Shown piece by piece: positions 50,987 to 62,751 of a stretch of DNA of 64,000 nt. The stretch is from Craterostigma plantagineum. Its lineage: Eukaryota > Streptophyta > Magnoliopsida > Lamiales > Linderniaceae. The position numbers were made by a program, and so were the translations under genes. The stretch covers positions 1-64,000 of the forward strand of contig JAPQWV010001550.1 of the NCBI GenBank assembly GCA_027422505.1, written 5' to 3'. A model generated the notes under the pieces. The model was not told where the DNA came from. It searched no databases and worked only from the letters and a program-made list of their open reading frames with translations. Each line of letters begins with the position of its first letter. The stretch's first letter is position 1.

Positions 50987-53656
50987 ATGAGGATTCGTCT
51001 GAAAATCGTTCGATTTGCACTCTTAATATGCATGGTGGGAGCTGTTTCATCTGTAGATGGGGAAACGTTCGATGTTCGTCGGCATTTATCCACAGTGACA
51101 AGGCAGCGTCTCTTTCTCTCAAATCGTACTCACCCTATTTTTTATTTTTTACTTGGAGATGGATTGTTGCATCAATTTGAATTTCTTTTACCTGCGTTGC
51201 GATTTTGTTTGTTTTTGCTATTGTGTCTGTAGTAGTTCAGCAGTTAAGCTAATGGCAGTGGTTGATTTTTCTTTGCTGGGCTCGTGTCTTTTCTTCTGGC
51301 AGATATGACGTTGCAAAGGATATATCTGATGATTCGTTTGTTCCTTCAGACATCAGCGATCAGTGTAAACCGATTCATTTGAATCTTGTGGTAAAAATTC
51401 TCTTTCTAATATGCTCTGTAGATCTTTCCTCATGCTCCAATAAACATCTGTTTGTATATTCGTCGAGATTTTTTTTTCTCCGGCGGTAAGAATCTTAAGA
51501 GCTGCATAGCCGATCTCTAGAAAATGCAATTTGAGTGCAAACTCTTGCGTTCTTGGCTTGTTCGTTGTGCACGCTATTGATTGGTTCTTCAGTGAAAATA
51601 AAGTGCGTTTCTGGCTTTTTTGCAACGGCCTGTAATGTTTTTGTTTGGCAGGCACGCCATGGGACAAGGGCTCCCACGAGGAAAAGGCTGAAAGAGTTAG
51701 AAGCTTTGTCTAATCGACTTTTACTCCTTTTAGAGAACGTAAATGAACGAGAAGGGTTTCCTTCGTGGTTAAGCGGATGGAAATCTCCTTGGATAGGAAA
51801 GCACAAGGGTGGAGAATTGATTGCTGAAGGAGAAGATGAACTTTATCAGCTTGGTTTGAGGATAAAGGACAAGTTTCCTCAACTTTTCCACTTCGATTAT
51901 CACCCTGAAGTATATCCGATAAAAGCTAGTCAGGTTCGTTCTTGATTTATTCGCCATTATATCTTTAGAAGTCCCAGATATTGTATTTAGTATTCAGCAG
52001 TTTCAAAGAAGAAAGAAATAACTAAAGGAAAATAGAGAGAAAACCATACAGATGAGTTTTTCCATATTGATGAATGCTTTAGGTTTCTCGAGCGTCAGCC
52101 AGTGCTGTAGCATTTGGTATGGGGCTTTTTAGTGGTAGAGGAAATCTTGGTCCAGGGAACCATCGGGCTTTTGCAGTGACCAGTGAAAGCCGTGCAAGTG
52201 ATATTATGTTGAGATTCCATGATTGCTGTCAGAACTATAAGGTATAAATTAAAGTAACATTGCTTACCAGCCTTTCCTCAATGATTCGAACTGGACTGAC
52301 GTGGTTAATGAAGTAAGTTCCAATGTCATTTAACATATGTATCATGTATGCAGGCATTCAGGAAAAGCCAAGAACCGCACGTCGATAAGCTCAAAGAACC
52401 TGTATTGAATGAGATAAGCCAAGCATTGATATCACGCTGGGGCCTTAAGTTCACGAGAACGGACGTTTCTTCACTTTGGTTTCTATGCAAGCAGGTAAAC
52501 CATTTTTTTTTTATGCAATCATATAGAAATTGATTTTTTTTTCCTGCTAAAAAGAAATTACCTCCTACCTTTAGGAAGCATCGTTATTGAACGTGACTGA
52601 TCAGGCTTGTGCTCTCTTCACTGAAACTGAGGTATCTTTTCCTTATGTTAAATACTGAACTTCTTTGTATCAAGCTTACGTCTACCGTATTTTCTTTACC
52701 TAATCTTCCTATGATAATCCTTTTTCAGATTGAGTTGCTGGAGTGGACCGACGATCTAGAGGTATTTATACTCAAGGGCTATGGCAATGCACTCAATTAC
52801 AGAATGGGAGTACCATTGCTTGAAGACGTTATCCGTTCCATGGAACAAGCCATCAAGGCTAAAGAAGGTACACAGATATCATGCTCGCACTTTCAATATG
52901 TCAAACAAGTAACGGATGCTTTCGAAGATGGCATCAATTTACAAGCTAAACAATTTGAATGTTCTGTAGTAATTCGTTGTTCTTCTTTTGCCTCTTTTCT
53001 TTATCTTAGATGGACTTACTCCTGGTACCTACGAATTGGCCAGACTGAGATTTGCCCATGCAGAGACTCTGCTTCCATTTTCCTGTTTGATCGGACTATT
53101 TCTCGATAGGCCTGGTGAGTGCTTTCAATAACGCTGTCTCTTACACGTGCTGTTATTTTACGGTTTATCCCTGATAATCGTTTTCAGAGTTTGAGCGGAT
53201 ACTAAGAGAAGATCCTCTGCAATTGCCCGCCAAGCCACCCCAGAAGAGAACGTGGCGAGGAAGCACAGTTGCTCCATACGCAGGGAACAACATTCTTGTG
53301 CTCTATCACTGCCCATCCGAAAATAAAACGAGCAGTTACTTCGTTCAGGTTCTTCACAACGAGCTTCCCATACGAATCCCAGGCTGTGGAGATTCCGACG
53401 TCTGCCCTTTCGAGGATTTCAAGGTACACTCACACACACGCACACACGCAAAAACACGCCTTTTTTAACGCGCTTTCGACGTCTGCCCTTTCAAGAAAAA
53501 GGTCATTGCACTGCAAAAGAGTCGTCTTTTTTTCAAGAAAAAAACTTGTTTCAGGAAAGAATAGCGGCTCCTCACTTGAAGCACGACTACAATTCGCTCT
53601 GCGGCGGCGTTGACTCGGGAAAAAGCGCACGAGCCGGCGTGTTTTCGTGGCTGTGA
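50987..53656 (+). CDS. MINPP1: Multiple inositol polyphosphate phosphatase (MINPP1)
   Basis: Secretory-pathway histidine acid phosphatase that removes phosphates from inositol polyphosphates such as phytate. The start MRIRLKIVRFALLICMVGAV is a signal peptide. Exon 1 ends STVTR at 51102. Exon 2 (51303-51390) gives YDVAKDISDDSFVPSD. Exon 3 carries the catalytic ARHGTRAPT (RHGxRxP) and EGEDELYQLGLRIKDKFPQL. Later exons give VSRASASAVAFGMGLFSGRG, PHVDKLKEPVLNEISQALIS, LLEWTDDLEVFILKGYGNAL, ARLRFAHAETLLPFSCLIG with the proton-donor HAE motif, RTWRGSTVAPYAGNNILVLY and SYFVQVLHNELPIRIPGCGD. The last exon (53555-53656) gives ERIAAPHLKHDYNSLCGG. No coding frame break is seen. Intron 1 would need a GC donor at 51103. 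The protein lacks an obvious retention signal. Confidence 0.9.
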
Positions 53657-54181
53657 GTTGGTTTTCGGGCGCTGGGGCGCAAGCGAAATACGAGCTTTAG
53701 TTGCAGATCTTTGTAGTGGATAAAAAGGCTTTTGTAAGTGAATCAAGAAATACTTCCGACTTTTTCTCAGTGGAACTAATCCTTGTGATCTCGTTTTACG
53801 TACGAAAGCCAATAGTACGAGGGGATTCTAACTTAACTGTTTGACCTGTCACTTGATGTATTAAAATTTACACGAAATTTGTAGATATATAAATAAAATT
53901 ATCAACAGTCGTTACCTCACTCAAGACTTGTTACAGAAATTAGCAAACATGCACATTTGTTATATCACTACGCAAGAGGCCAAGATATAAATGACGTAAT
54001 AAAAATATGGAGAACAAAAGTGGGCTTCCTTCAGTTCCATTATAAAATTCAATTGAACTCAAACAGTTGAACATCCCAATTCCCAATCCCAATCATTCAC
54101 TGTTCTTGCAACTTAATACGATACACACACTCACACACATAAGTATACAATAAATGATAAAGTAGATAAATAGATAAACCA
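53657..54181. other. Spacer, ATL promoter
   Basis: 3' flank of MINPP1 and upstream region of the ATL gene, with a CA run near 54124-54140. No gene is seen. Confidence 0.5.
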
Positions 54182-54689
54182 ATGTCATACGGACAAGAAG
54201 CTTCTTCTTCTTCTTCAACTAATCAACCTATATACGGTGGCAATACTCAGAGTTTGACGACAGCAACTTCCAAATACGAGGCCGTACTCTCTTCTTCCTC
54301 GTCGTTCTTCTCTCCGTAGTTTTGCTGGTCGTCGTCCTCCTCTTCCTCTACGCCAGGTGGGTCCGCCGATTCCCCCGCCGGCGCATCCTCCGCCGACGGC
54401 GCGAGCCTCTTCCACCCGCAATCCGCCGGCGACGAGGACAGGTCTCGATCCGACGGCGATAAGCAGCCTCCCTATTGTGCTGTTTCAAGGGTCGCCCGGC
54501 GTGGTTGATGGTTCGAGTACGGCGGCGGAGTGCTGCATATGCCTTGGGCTGTTCGGCGACGGCGATAAGGTGAAGCTTCTGCCTCAGTGCCGCCACTGTT
54601 TCCACTCGGAGTGCGTGGACACGTGGCTCGCGGCCCGATCCAACTGCCCGCTTTGTCGGGCTTCGGTTCGGATCGACCCTCCCGTATGA
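54182..54689 (+). CDS. ATL-type RING-H2 E3 ubiquitin ligase
   Basis: Small intronless membrane-anchored E3 ligase. MSYGQEASSSSSTNQPIYGG starts the N-terminus. After a missing base near 54270 the second frame gives the transmembrane helix LFFLVVLLSVVLLVVVLLFL and a basic YARWVRRFPRRRILRRRR. A further break near 54430 brings in the ATL GLD box, GLDPTAISSLPIVLF, and the RING-H2 domain: CCICLGLFGDGDKVKLLPQC, RHCFHSECVDTWLA, NCPLCRASV. The spacing C-x2-C, C-x-H-x2-H-x2-C and C-x2-C is intact, including the ATL proline before the third Cys pair (CPLC). Stop TGA at 54687-54689. At roughly 169 codons it matches short ATLs. The target is unknown. Confidence 0.88.
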
Positions 54690-55024
54690 ACCGACCCGTT
54701 TTGTGATGTGACTAGATTGATTATTTCATATGGAGAATAGGGTTTTCGTACATTTGTATTGTAATGTGATGTGAAGATATTTTTGTATCTCCACAGTTGA
54801 GTTGAGATTCGTATCTATCTATCTATCTGTCTACTATCTTGTTTTGTATTATAGCTGACACACCAACACCAAGCATGTGCCAAAGTTATCTATGTCACTA
54901 CGAATCTTAAGAGCGATTTTTATTACATAACTGAATTCGAATGCGTTTCAAGAGAAGTTTACGGAGAGAAAGAGATTTGAGGAAGTAAAATTGCCAAAGG
55001 TGGTCCTACGAATGCGATTTTGAA

Positions 55025-55240
55025 TGCGTTTACAACGTCGATTTGGATATGGAAAGCCAACTTGGGAGATTCGTCGAGTCGAAGGACTAATAGCATCTGA
55101 TTTCGTTCGTCGAAGGGAAAAATTACGGCGAGATTGAGATGTGGATTTTGCTCGAGGAAGATGAGATGGCCATGTTAGAGAATGACGCCTAGCTTCTTGA
55201 GTATGCCAAGAAAAACCCTAGTGATTTTGTCCAAGTCTTA
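55025..55240 (+). pseudogene. Degenerate ORF, possible transposase remnant
   Basis: One frame reads YNVDLDMESQLGRFVESKD, two adjacent stops, HLISFVEGKNYGEIEMWILL, EEDEMAMLENDA, one stop, LLEYAKKNPSDFVQ. The acidic, codon-like composition over about 70 residues suggests eroded coding DNA. The EGKNYGEIEMW part faintly recalls N-terminal regions of MULE transposases, but I cannot confirm that. It could belong to any lost gene. Confidence 0.3.
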
Positions 55241-55784
55241 ACGTTCCATGTTCTATAATGAATTTGATGTTCAACATATATATTTTAGCTATCGGCCCAT
55301 TAATAATTAAGGCTCCAATAAAGAAATGTCGTAATAGATTTTGGCCCAAAGATGTCTGTTGACATTTGACAGTGTGTAATAAAGTAATTAGTTTTCAAAG
55401 AGGTTATCATTAGTGTAGGTCGAAGTATAGTCAGAAATTAATCTTTTTCTTTTTATAATGAACTCCTCAGAACATTTTGTGGCATTTATGGGGATCCAAC
55501 TTTAATCAGATATGATTGTGTCGGTTACGTGTCATGTCCATATGTTGTCACTTTAGATTAATAGTTACGAGACTCCCAAATGAAATAATAACACATTTTT
55601 GTTACATATTTGTTAACATGTCGAATATATATACTTCACGCGGTTTCATTTAATTTATATTGTTATTCAGTCACGTATTGATGAAATAAAACACAGCGAG
55701 CGTGCTTGTCAATTTGCATCCGATGAATAATAAGTCCTCAATATAAATATCTCTTATTAAATCGCAGATTTGTATAGACTATTG

Positions 55785-55985
55785 TGGTCCATTGGTAGAG
55801 CACATGCACCCAGTGGATAATTTTTATATATTTCTCCCGTAACGATCATGGGAATGTAAATATAGGATAAAGTTAATTAGTTAAAAGTATTATAAAAACC
55901 AAGAATAAATATATCCAAGTGTTAGGTCAAGTGATAGTATCATGAAATCTCTACGTGATGACTCGAATTCGAATTCATTTCAACT
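55785..55985 (+). repeat. Two SINE-like fragments
   Basis: tggtccattggtagagcaca near 55794 looks like a tRNA-type A box. A second one, taggtcaagtgatagtatca at 55924, is followed about 30 bases later by gactcgaattcga, a B-box-like motif. Both read on the plus strand. Termini and target duplications are not visible. Confidence 0.35.
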
Positions 55986-56984
55986 CCTTAATTGTCGTAT
56001 GGACTTAGTATATAATATATAGGCCAGTCAATTCGATAGACTCATAGTCAACAATGATGTTAATATTCACTTCAAATAAATTAGCCGAAATCTGAAGAGT
56101 ACGGCAGCGTGGAGATACCTCTTATATAATCACTACTTGAGTTGAGTGAGGAGCACTTGCATAGAACATTATTTTTTTTCGAATATCATTGTTCTGTTTT
56201 ATTCATTCAATATTTAGGATATACATATAATAATGAATGATTGCTATGTAGATGAATAATTCTAAAGACTGGTCCAAGAAAATAATAAATATATTTTCTG
56301 ACAGGTAAGAAATGTCTTGCCCGACAAAATTAAATTCTTTCACATCTAAATTTCCTTTTCACTTGGGTTTCCTCATAATTTCCCTACCCCGCATTATTAG
56401 ATGCCCACCCGTGTGCTCTCTATTAATGACCACTACCCCACTTCCAATTCAATTTTGCACGTATTTCAATAATTTCAAATGCCATGTTCATCAACAGACA
56501 ATAATATTTATAGAACTGATTAAATTTTTATCATATTCGCATGTTAATATAAGTATCCGAATAAAATGGAATCCTCAACCTTTACATAATTTCTTTGTTA
56601 GGATATGTGTGGGTAATATACTGATATAATATATGGTAGAATAGGAAACATCGTTAAATGTTACGAAGAATGATATTGATCTACAAGCAGTTTAACTAAC
56701 GTCGTTATAATAGGAAAAGAAGGTCTACTACAAGTTCATCGATTCTGGTCAGTCAAGATTATAGTAAATTAATCAATTCTGAATGATTTATATAATTAAA
56801 TATATTTATAGAAGCGAGATTGTGAAAATGAAGTATATCAAACATTCTCTTTCTAAAAAGCATTTTATTACATATTCATCATCTCCATACTAATCATCCC
56901 ATCCCATATCACACATTAAGGAAGAGATACTACACAACACACACACGACTCTCTTTCTATCCATCTTTTCAACAAAAGAAAGCC

Positions 56985-59963
56985 ATGTCCCTATGCACTC
57001 TAATCCTCCACGCCGTCACCGTCCTACTCGCCACCTTCCTCTTTCTACGCGCCGCCGCACGCCGCCGCATGCGCAGCCTCCCGCCGGGAACCCTCGGCTT
57101 CCCCTTCATCGGAGAGACTCTACAGCTAATATCGGCGTACAAGAGGGAAAACCCCGAGCCTTTCATAGACGACCGCGTAGCAAAATACGGCGCCGTTTTC
57201 ACCACTCACGTATTCGGCGAACCCACGGTTTTTTCGACCGACCCGGAGGTGAACCGGTTCGTCCTTCAGAACGAAGGGAGGATCTTCGAGTCGAGTTACC
57301 CGGTTCGATTTCCAATCTGTTGGGAAAGCATTCCTTGCTTTTGATGAAGGGAAGCTTGCATAAAAGGATGCATTCTCTTACGATGAGCTTCGCTAACTCG
57401 ACGATTTTGAGGGACCATTTGTTGGAGGATATGGACCGGTTGGTCCGGTTCAATATGGGCGGGTGGAGCGGGCGGGTCGTGCTCATGGACGAGGCGAAGA
57501 AGGTGAGTAATTAATTGTCGAAACCGTGGTTGCGTTTTGTGATGCTTGATTCTTGACTTAGGCGGTAAATTGTGTAAAGGTAGAACTTTTTTTAATTGCG
57601 ATAAAACCCTATTAACATATTTAGTGTGATTTTTCTGAAGTTGGTTTGGTTCGGACTTGTGAAAAAATTTGGACAAAGACAATTCTAAGATAAGAGAGGA
57701 AATATAGAAAAGTTAGAATGAGTTCATAAGCACGGTGGAGTGGAGTTTAATTGTCGCGTGCACGCGTAATGATATCATGTTAAGGGAACCGAAAAAAATT
57801 TGCATTTTTCTAATGTTGAAAGTGTGACACATATTGGAGGTATTCCCAGTACTTGAAAAGTTTCAGTGGGTGTACTCATTGGATTGCTTTTATGTTTTTA
57901 TTTGTAGCCTAAAACTATAATAATATATGAACACATACACAGAGATTTGCATCTGTTTTTTCTTTCTAAATTGAAAGGTTATTTATCCATAGAATAGAAA
58001 GAAGAAATCGGAACCCACACGCATGTGCATGTAGTACGATCCATCTATTCTCTTCACCTTTTTTCAGACAGCCCATTATCTTTCTCCTTGATTGTGTGTG
58101 TGGGTTCTTCATTACAGATCTTTTAGGAACATTCGATACCATAAAGTAGAAGCTTGAAGTAACTTTCGAAGGGTAGTAATCATGCTTGCCGTCTTCTTTT
58201 TCTGTCGATGTTCGTAAAGGATGCTTTTTTTTTTCTCTTTTGAGGGTTTTCTTTCTTTCTTTTTTGAATTTCGACGTTGGATGAGTTGAAAGATCGTAGT
58301 TAATGATTTAATTTAATGGGATTTTTTTTCTTCCTTTTTGCAGATGACTTTTCAGTTAACAGTGAAGCAGCTGATGAGCTTCGATCCTTGTGAATGGACT
58401 GATAATCTCATGAAAGAGTACATGCTAGTCATCGAAGGCTTTTTCACCGTTCCTTTGCCTTTATTTTCAGCCACATATCGAAGAGCCATACAAGTACGAT
58501 TGCACAAAATAAATAAGTATTTTTTCACTACCCATTTCCCTACCTATATCTCATCAAGAAATTAAATGCGAGGAAAGATAAAAGACTTCTTTTTGTGACT
58601 AATATAATAGGCTCGTAGAAAGGTGGCCGAGGCTTTGAGCTTAGTGGTGGCTGAGAGGAGGAGAAAGATTAAGGAGAGTGGAGCGCGGAAGGACGACATG
58701 TTGGCGGCGCTGCTGGCGGAGGACGGCGGCGGAAGAGGGTTTTCCGACGAGGAGATCGTCGACTTCATGTTGGCTTTGTTGGTCGCTGGGTATGAAACCA
58801 CCTCAACAATCATGACGTTCGCCGTCAAATTTCTTACTGAGACTCCTCAAGCTTTGGCTCAACTCAAGGTGTGTATATATAAATATATATATATATATAA
58901 TTATCAGTGATCTCAAATGAATGAAACGAAGCATCAACTCAGAAAACGATGGTTTACCCATTAATAATTATTTTATTGATTTCCCTATCTCATGTGAGCA
59001 CGTGCCACTGTTGAGTGCTCCTATTCATACTACATAGGCATAATTGATTGCTAATATTCCTCATTTTCTAGCATCTATCACTTAATATTTCTATTTTCAT
59101 TTCTGAATTATTATAGGAGGAACACGATGAGATCAAGGCGAGAAGAGGAGAAAACGAGCCCCTTCAATGGGAGGACTACAAGTCCATGGACTTCACTCAA
59201 TGTGTAAGCTTCTCTCTCCACACAAACACTTTTGCCAATCATCAATAGACACTTGTTTGATCGAATCAATAACGTCAGCAATTGTCCGAAACTCAAACAA
59301 CTTCAATAGGTAGTAAACGAAACACTTAGAGTTGCAAACATAATCAGCGGCGTATTTCGACGAGCAATCGCCGACGTGAAAATCAAAGGATATACGATCC
59401 CAAAAGGATGGAAAGTCTTCGCTTCTTTCAGAGCCGTACACATGGATCATCACTACTTCGAAGACGCTCGCTCCTTCAATCCATGGAGTGGCAGCAGGTA
59501 TTTTATTTTACAAGAAAAAAAACTATTTATTATTTCATTTAGCTTCTTCATCAATCTAAAACATTCTTTGTTATCTTTCTTGGGTGGTTAAATAGAACAA
59601 TTCAGATGTAAATGGCTATCCGTTAAGCTCGTTTTCGCCCTTCGGCGGCGGGCCCAGGCGATGCCCTGGAGCTGAGCTCGGAAGGGTCGGGCTTTCGGTT
59701 TTTCTTCATCGCTTCGTCACGCAATTTAGGTACGTAGTGATAACTTGATTTTATTCGACGCGTAAGATTAGGTTTTTTGAAGGTTTTATTACACCGTACA
59801 TATGCATAACTAACTAACTAACTAACTGAATGAATATGACAGTTGGGAGGCAGCGGAGAAGGATAAGGTTATCTTCTTCCCTACGACGAGGACGCAGAAG
59901 CGTTACCCTATCATCGTTCGAAGGTTGAAAGGTGCCGAGGAGAAGGCCAAAGCAAGTTATTGA
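56985..59963 (+). CDS. CYP90A1: Cytochrome P450 CYP90A1 (CPD), brassinosteroid C-3 oxidase
   Basis: ER-anchored P450 required for brassinosteroid synthesis, acting at C-3 oxidation of early intermediates. [20 protein letters not shown] is the membrane anchor, followed by [20 protein letters not shown] and [21 protein letters not shown] missing G near 57302 leads to [20 protein letters not shown] and [18 protein letters not shown]. Further exons give [71 protein letters not shown] with the oxygen-binding AGYETT, the ExxR helix [20 protein letters not shown], and [21 protein letters not shown] missing G near 59490 hides NPWRWQ. The heme loop [13 protein letters not shown] is intact. The last exon ends [13 protein letters not shown] and a Lys-rich tail. 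Eight exons match CPD. The CPD assignment is strong. Confidence 0.93.
59808..59827. repeat. AACT tetranucleotide repeat
   Basis: Five tandem aact units inside the last CPD intron, just upstream of its acceptor. Confidence 0.85.
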
Positions 59964-60296
59964 TGCTAATTTTGCATAGTATATATATTGAGTTGTTACG
60001 AAGAAAATTATACTTTTGGTTTTCCATTGTATGACAAGCTCATAAATAAAAAAAAAAGCAAAATAATGAGTGTTAAGGTCCATTTATATGAATAAGCCGG
60101 CGATGGTCCGAAAATAATCTATTGCGGCCTCGAAAGGGGTTCGGACAAAGAAATGTTTGTTGGGAATTTGTTAGTTGTACTGAAATTAAGAGAACGGCTT
60201 CTGAGTATGTTGAAATCGTTAGCAAGTTTATAAGTAAAACCTCATTCCGTGTCATGTGGAAAGGTAAACATTTATTTATTATAGAGTTAATTATGA

Positions 60297-61073
60297 TTCA
60301 GGCCCACTTTAACTTTTAAAATCGGATTCAGGTCGTGTCAGTATAAAATTTAGTTTTAAGGATTCGATTTCTACAACTTCATTGTTCTGCAGTACCATTT
60401 CATTGTTATTCAATACCACTTCATTGTTCTGCAGTACCACTTCATTGTTCAACCGTAAAAAATAAAGTGGTACTTAGAGCAGTCAATTTGGCTCGTGGCC
60501 CGCGGGTCGCCCGCCTCGCGCCCCAAAAAGGACGGACTGGGCTGCACTATTTTAGGCCGCCAAGAGGCGGGCCTGAACGGGCCACCCCGCGTGGGCCACG
60601 GGCTTGGCGGGGCAGGGCGGGCTAGCCCGTGGCCGGCCCGCCATTATTGTAATAATATAAAATATGTATAAATATGTAATATTTAAAATTTAATATTAAA
60701 TATAGAAAATAAATATTAAATAGTTAGAAAAATTTAATTAATAATTCATTAATTATGTCTAATTAATATCATATTTATTATCAAATACATAATTAACAAC
60801 ATATTTTATCCATAATTGTTTAATAAATACCATGATTAATTAACATTATTAGTAAATTTAACTTTAAGTAAATTTTTAAAAAATATTTTTCTAGGCTAGC
60901 GGGCCTGGTCCGCTAGGCCCGCGGCCCGCTGCAGGGCGAGCCAGTCTCCCATTTTTTAGGCCCGCCATATTGACAGTACTATTGGTATCGCACTGGTGGG
61001 GTCCTTTAATTCTTAAACTGACAGGGGCCTGAAATTAATTTTAAAACAGTAACAGGACATGAAACACGAAAAT
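60297..61073. repeat. Dispersed inverted-repeat element, copy F, interrupted
   Basis: Left arm: ttttaaaatcggattcaggt then cgtgtcagtataaaatttag. The right arm, reverse-complemented, reads ttttaaaattaatttcaggc then ccctgtcagtttaagaatta. The 21-base units (cttcattgttctgcagtacc) are clearest here, three to four copies at 60378-60450. The right half is displaced by the hAT-like insertion. Confidence 0.75.
60475..60981. mobile_element. Non-autonomous hAT-like element
   Basis: 507 bases with terminal inverted repeats tagagcagtcaatttggc (left) and tagtactgtcaatatggc (right, reverse-complemented). The subterminal regions are very GC-rich (gtggcccgcgggtcgcccgc and related text) around an AT-rich core. 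The flanking octamers gtggtact and ttggtatc match at five of eight positions, an eroded 8-base target duplication as expected for hAT elements. No transposase is encoded. Confidence 0.6.
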
Positions 61074-61228
61074 TGCCCATGAAAAAATTCAGTATTGTCT
61101 ACTGTATATTTCGTCTACCATTTGCGGTGCACTTTGCCGTATTGGTTATTTGTTAGAGAAACGATGAAAATTAATTAAGAAATTCGCTAGCAATAGCTTT
61201 TTGGTGATTTTCAACAATTACCGCAAGA

Positions 61229-62751
61229 ATGCTTTCAGGTGTTTCTCTTTCTCTCGACATAGAAACGCATTCGGTCGCGTACTACCCACCTTGCGTAGTT
61301 TGACACAGAACGGCACAATACGAAGTAGATGTTTGTGAAAATGACTGAAAGAGTTCAAGGCGAACGTTTTAACACTTTTAGTTTTTCCGTGCAGGTGTGA
61401 ATGTTGGAAACCAGCTTCGGCCCAAGTTCTTTGGTCTTCAGATACCTTCAGGTATTTGTCGGCGTCATTAAAGTCTCGTTCTTGGCGATTCTTTTATTAT
61501 CATATGTGATCTGCTGATGTCATGTGAAATGGTTCGATCTGCTGTCCCCTTTCCGAATCAGTTATTGACCATTATCGGGTTATGCAATCAATCAAATATA
61601 TCCCTTTCAAGGCTCCGTTTTCTGAAAGTTACACTGGTTCTTGATACATCTCAATGGTATATTGGGCAATGCATAATGCCCTTTCTCGAATCAATTTTTA
61701 GATTCAAAGTAAATCTAGTTCTTAAAGACCGTTCCTTTCATTGCACAACTAAAGATGTTGCTGTTGAAGTTGTTATCTACTACATCATCGATAGCTTTGG
61801 CACAAATTTGAAGCGTATATTATCCCCGGCAGATCCAAGATGTGTTGAAAAGCAGTTGCCAAGCATCAAAACTCTTTCGAAGAAAACTATAACATGCACA
61901 TCAAGTCAGCCGTCATACCTTCTGTTGCTGGTAAAAAACACGAGAAACCTTTGGTGAAAATGTGTGGAATCACCTCAGCTAAGACGCTGCCATGGCAGCA
62001 GAAGCTGGCGCAAACCTCATCGGTATGATTCTCTGGCCAAACTCAAAGCGCTCTGTTTCGCTCTCCACTGCAAAGGACATCTCAAAGGCTGCTAGAGAAA
62101 CGGAGCTGAACCTGTTGGTGTATTCGTCGACGATGATATGGAGACAATAATAAGAGCTTCAGAAAAGACCCACCTTGATTATGTGCAGGTTAGTGCCTCT
62201 GCTTCTCTCAGCAGAGTATTCTCTCTTCTTATTACCAGCTTTAGCTTATAGCCTATATATTCTTGCACACACAATCGCAAAGCTTCATGGAAATGGTTCT
62301 CGAGATTCTTTTCCACTTGTCGTGAGAGAGAACAGAGTCATATACGTTCTTCACGCAAATGAGGACGGAAATCTCTTGAATTCAATCCCCGACGAAGAGT
62401 GTTCTCAGGTTGATTGGATCCTCGTCGATAGTGCTCAAGGCGGAAGGTACGTGAGCTTTGATCCCTTTTCTTTTTTGTTCACTTATGATTTATCCTATTA
62501 CTTGTGTATATATATTTTCATACAGTGGTAAAGGTTTCAATTGGGCCAAGTTTGAGTTGCCGCCGATTAAGAGCAAACATGGATGGCTCTTGGCTGGAGG
62601 GATCAAACCCGAGAACGTTTATGAAGCTCTTTCGACTCTTAAACCAAATGGGATCGACGTTAGTAGCGGAATTTGTGGTGTTGATGGCATACGAAAAGAT
62701 AAAAATCGAATCTTTTCATTCATGGAGGCCGTCAACGCAGTTCAATATTGA
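61229..62751 (+). CDS. PAI1: Phosphoribosylanthranilate isomerase (PAI/TRP1)
   Basis: Plastid TIM-barrel enzyme that converts phosphoribosylanthranilate to CdRP, the third committed step of tryptophan synthesis. The catalytic part is clear: [18 protein letters not shown], a missing G near 61985, [137 protein letters not shown] and [19 protein letters not shown]. The catalytic Cys of KMCGIT and the Asp of GIDVSSG are present. The 5' end is tentative: ATG 61229 with a 10-base first exon (ATGCTTTCAG) joining an exon at 61395-61450 that reads [18 protein letters not shown] as transit peptide. The DNA from 61517 to about 61900 is intron or poorly resolved transit-peptide exon. Confidence 0.85.

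Larger units (their letters stand above)
54690..56984. other. Intergenic with repeat relics
   Basis: Contains a GATA/ATCT-type short repeat near 54812, a degenerate protein-like stretch (55025-55240), two SINE-like fragments (55785-55985) and AT-rich DNA. Upstream of 56985 lies the CPD promoter, with a CA run near 56938. No intact gene is seen. Confidence 0.5.
59964..61228. other. Spacer filled by a nested repeat
   Basis: CPD 3' flank, then element copy F (60297-61073) split by a hAT-like insertion (60475-60981), then about 150 bases of PAI promoter. No other gene is seen. Confidence 0.6.

Noticed and set aside
55785..55860. A functional tRNA gene
   Set aside because: Only an A-box-like segment is present; no cloverleaf arms, anticodon loop or proper B box can be formed. 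A SINE relic fits better.
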